NCBI GenBank assembly: GCA_964502465.1
Contig: CAZCWX010000703.1
Location: 1-5,357 of the forward strand
Source of the DNA: CAZCWX01 sp964502465
GTDB taxonomy: Bacteria; Desulfobacterota; Binatia; Bin18
DNA length: 5,357 nucleotides
Direction: 5' to 3'
The notes beneath the pieces are model-generated. The model had not been told where the DNA came from. It did not search any database and was given only the letters and a program-made list of their open reading frames with translations. Each line of letters starts with the position of its first letter. Position 1 is the first letter of the stretch. Of this stretch, positions 5,350 through 5,357 are shown piece by piece. A program made the translations under genes and the position numbers.

Positions 5350-5357
5350 ATGGTATC

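Overview
The window is about 5.4 kb of dense, medium-high GC bacterial DNA carrying five complete protein genes, the first few codons of a sixth, and about 0.7 kb of repeat-bearing non-coding DNA at the left. It has no rRNA, tRNA, CRISPR array or recognisable intact transposase. The gene set (luciferase-family monooxygenase, alpha/beta-hydrolase-fold protein, NTF2-like protein, SDR, cyclase-family protein) and hairpin-rich spacers suggest a large-genome, metabolically versatile soil or sponge-associated bacterium, for example Tectomicrobia/Entotheonella, Binatota or other deltaproteobacteria-like lineages. This placement is an inference from gene style, not a marker gene, and confidence is low.

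Layout. Positions 1-35 (minus) hold the first 11 codons of a gene that runs off the left edge. Positions 36-721 appear non-coding but structured: a short dyad (87-102), an array of six 18-bp imperfect palindromes (132-260), and two back-to-back hairpins resembling a REP/BIME pair (442-494). Three plus-strand genes follow: an alpha/beta-hydrolase-fold protein whose nucleophile serine is replaced by glycine (752-1540), a luciferase-like (LLM class) flavin-dependent monooxygenase (1615-2850), and a small SnoaL/NTF2-like protein (2939-3337). They end at a 13-bp rho-independent terminator (3373-3408). Facing them on the minus strand are a cyclase-family (kynurenine formamidase-like) protein (5311-4352) and, downstream of it, a classical short-chain dehydrogenase (4253-3441).

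How the genes may work together. Both arms carry enzyme families common in catabolism or tailoring of cyclic and aromatic compounds: a flavin monooxygenase to insert oxygen, a hydrolase-fold protein and an NTF2-like protein to process or isomerise the product, a cyclase-family enzyme for amide or ring hydrolysis, and an NAD-dependent SDR to oxidise or reduce an alcohol or ketone. A shared pathway is an inference from adjacency; no substrate can be read from the sequence. Every complete gene has a strong GGAGG-type ribosome binding site 4-5 nt from its chosen start, except the first, whose site is weaker.

The most unusual features are the palindrome array at 132-260 and the two enzymes with substituted catalytic motifs: GLGFG for GxSxG in the hydrolase-fold protein, and Gln for His in the cyclase metal motif.
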